From positions 1 through 37,655 of the forward strand of contig JAOPVD010000034.1 in assembly GCA_025966295.1 (NCBI GenBank): a stretch of 37,655 nucleotides of DNA, given 5' to 3'. Source of the DNA: Frankiales bacterium (GTDB taxonomy: Bacteria; Actinomycetota; Actinomycetes; Mycobacteriales; SCTD01). The notes below the pieces were generated by a model that was given only the letters and a program-made list of their open reading frames with translations, had not been told where the DNA came from and searched no databases. Positions 36,258-37,655 of the stretch are shown in pieces; within the stretch, counting starts at the first letter, position 1, and each line of letters begins with the position of its first letter. A program made the position numbers and the translations under genes.

Positions 36258-37180
36258 GACGTGATCTCCTTGGCGAGGGCCTGGACGGCCCGGGACGGGC
36301 TGGGGCGGCCGAGATGGCCGGCCATCCACACGCTGGTGCGAGTGAGGGCCTCGAGGTCGACGCCGGTCTCGATGCCGAGGCCGTGCAGCTGCCAGAGCAG
36401 GTCCTCGGTGGCGAGGTTGCCGGTGGCGCTCTTGGCGTAGGGGCAGCCGCCGAGGCCGCCGGCGCTGGCGTCCACCACGGTGATGCCGTGCTGCAACGCG
36501 ATGAGGGTGTTGGCGAGCGCCTGGCCGTAGGTGTCGTGGAAGTGCACGGCCAGCTGGCCGACCGAGACGCCCTGCTGGCCCAGCGCCTCGAGCAGCGCCA
36601 CGACCTGACCCGGGGTGGCGACGCCGATGGTGTCGCCCAGGCTGAGCTCGGTGACGCCCATGTCGATCAGCGTCCTGGCGTGGCCCGCGACGACGTGCGG
36701 GTCCACGGCGCCCTCCCACGGGTCGCCGAAGCACATCGACAGGTAGCCGCGCACCGCGACGCCCGCGCCGCGGGCCCGGTCGACGACTGGCCGGAACATC
36801 TCGAGCGACTCCGCGACCGAGCGGTTGAGGTTCTTCTGCGCGAAGGTCTCGGTGGCGCTGCCGAAGACCGCGATCTCCCGCACGCCGGCGGCGAGCGCCC
36901 GCTCGAGGCCCTTGCCGTTGGGGACCAGCACCGGCATCCGCACGCCCTCGGGCGCCGGTCCCAGGGCGGCGAGCAGCTCGGCGGCGTCGGCCAGCTGGGG
37001 CACCCAGGTCGGGCTGACGAAGCTGGTGGTCTCGACGGCGCAGTGCCCGGCCGCGAGCAGCTGCCGGACGAACTCGGCCTTCACCTCGACGGGGATCAGG
37101 CCCGACTCGTTCTGCAGCCCGTCCCGCGGGCCGACCTCGTAGACGGTGACGCGCTTGGGTAGCCCGGGCAGCGGGGTCAC
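36254..37180 (-). CDS. Hydroxymethylglutaryl-CoA lyase family protein
   Basis: KRVTVYEVGPRDGLQNESGLIPVEVKAEFVRQLL...ETTSFVSPTWVPQLADA...SLGDTIGVATPGQV...AVHFHDTYGQALAN...GLGGCPYAKSATGNLATEDLLWQLHG. Confidence 0.93.
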
Positions 37181-37655
37181 GCCTTCACCTGCACGAGCAG
37201 CTCGTCGACGGCGACCTGCTGGCCGACGCGGACCAGCAGGTCCGCGACGGTCCCGTCCATCGGTGCACTGAGCGTGTGCTCCATCTTCATCGCCTCCCCG
37301 ACCACGAGCGGCTGGCCCATGACGACCACCGCCCCCACCGAGGTGTGGACGGCGATGACGCTGCCCGGCATCGGGCTGGTGATCTCGCCGTCGTGCGCGT
37401 GCGCCTCGTCGACGCGCAGCACGCGCGGCTGCTCGTGCAGGACCCAGCTGGCCCCCTCCCGGCCTACCCACACGTTGCCACCGTCGACCGCGGTCGCCCA
37501 CCGCGTGGTGCGGCCGCCGGCGGTGAGCAGCACGTCGTCGCCGATCAGCCGGCCGGCGACGGTGACCGGGTCGGCGCCGTCCACGGTGAGCTGGTCGCCC
37601 TGCAGGGCGACGCCGGCGGTCCGGCCGCCGGGCAGCGCGAGCAGCCAGCGCAGCG
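37177..37655 (-). CDS. Biotin-dependent acyl-CoA carboxylase alpha subunit, C-terminus (truncated at window edge)
   Basis: GEITSPMPGSVIAVHTSVGAVVVMGQPLVVGEAMKMEHTLSAPMDGTVADLLVRVGQQVAVDELLVQVKA; AMKMEH biotinyl motif. Confidence 0.92.
   Translation of the reverse strand, partial: LRWLLALPGGRTAGVALQGDQLTVDGADPVTVAGRLIGDDVLLTAGGRTTRWATAVDGGNVWVGREGASWVLHEQPRVLRVDEAHAHDGEITSPMPGSVIAVHTSVGAVVVMGQPLVVGEAMKMEHTLSAPMDGTVADLLVRVGQQVAVDELLVQVKA

Overview
High-GC actinobacterial window with housekeeping flanks. Left: dnaX, 4.5S SRP RNA, tRNA-Ser(GGA). Right: tRNA-Ser(CGA), tadA, recQ, murB, helD-like ATPase and leucine-degradation genes. Between the two tRNA-Ser genes lies a ~20 kb accessory locus (about 3.6-23.1 kb) that combines four modules: (i) a Nit1C-like nitrogen/cyanide cluster (Sll0783-like protein, AIR-synthase-like protein, GNAT, non-canonical radical SAM, MSMEG_0565-type glycosyltransferase) with no nitrilase in the window; (ii) a Co-type nitrile hydratase with a His-rich accessory protein; (iii) FdrA, a DUF1116/YlbE-like protein and carbamate kinase, resembling an oxamate carbamoyltransferase module; (iv) a six-gene operon with exact 4-nt overlaps carrying a ComA-like phosphosulfolactate synthase, two aspartase/fumarase-superfamily enzymes and a PLP enzyme. 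Module (iv) has the same enzyme classes as the bacterial coenzyme M pathway. A repeated GTTCACYATG-type element occurs in four promoter regions of the locus, beside an XRE-cupin regulator, and suggests one regulon. A c-di-GMP-I riboswitch lies upstream of a secreted Asp-rich protein at 2.3 kb. All functional assignments come from reading motifs; no database search was run.
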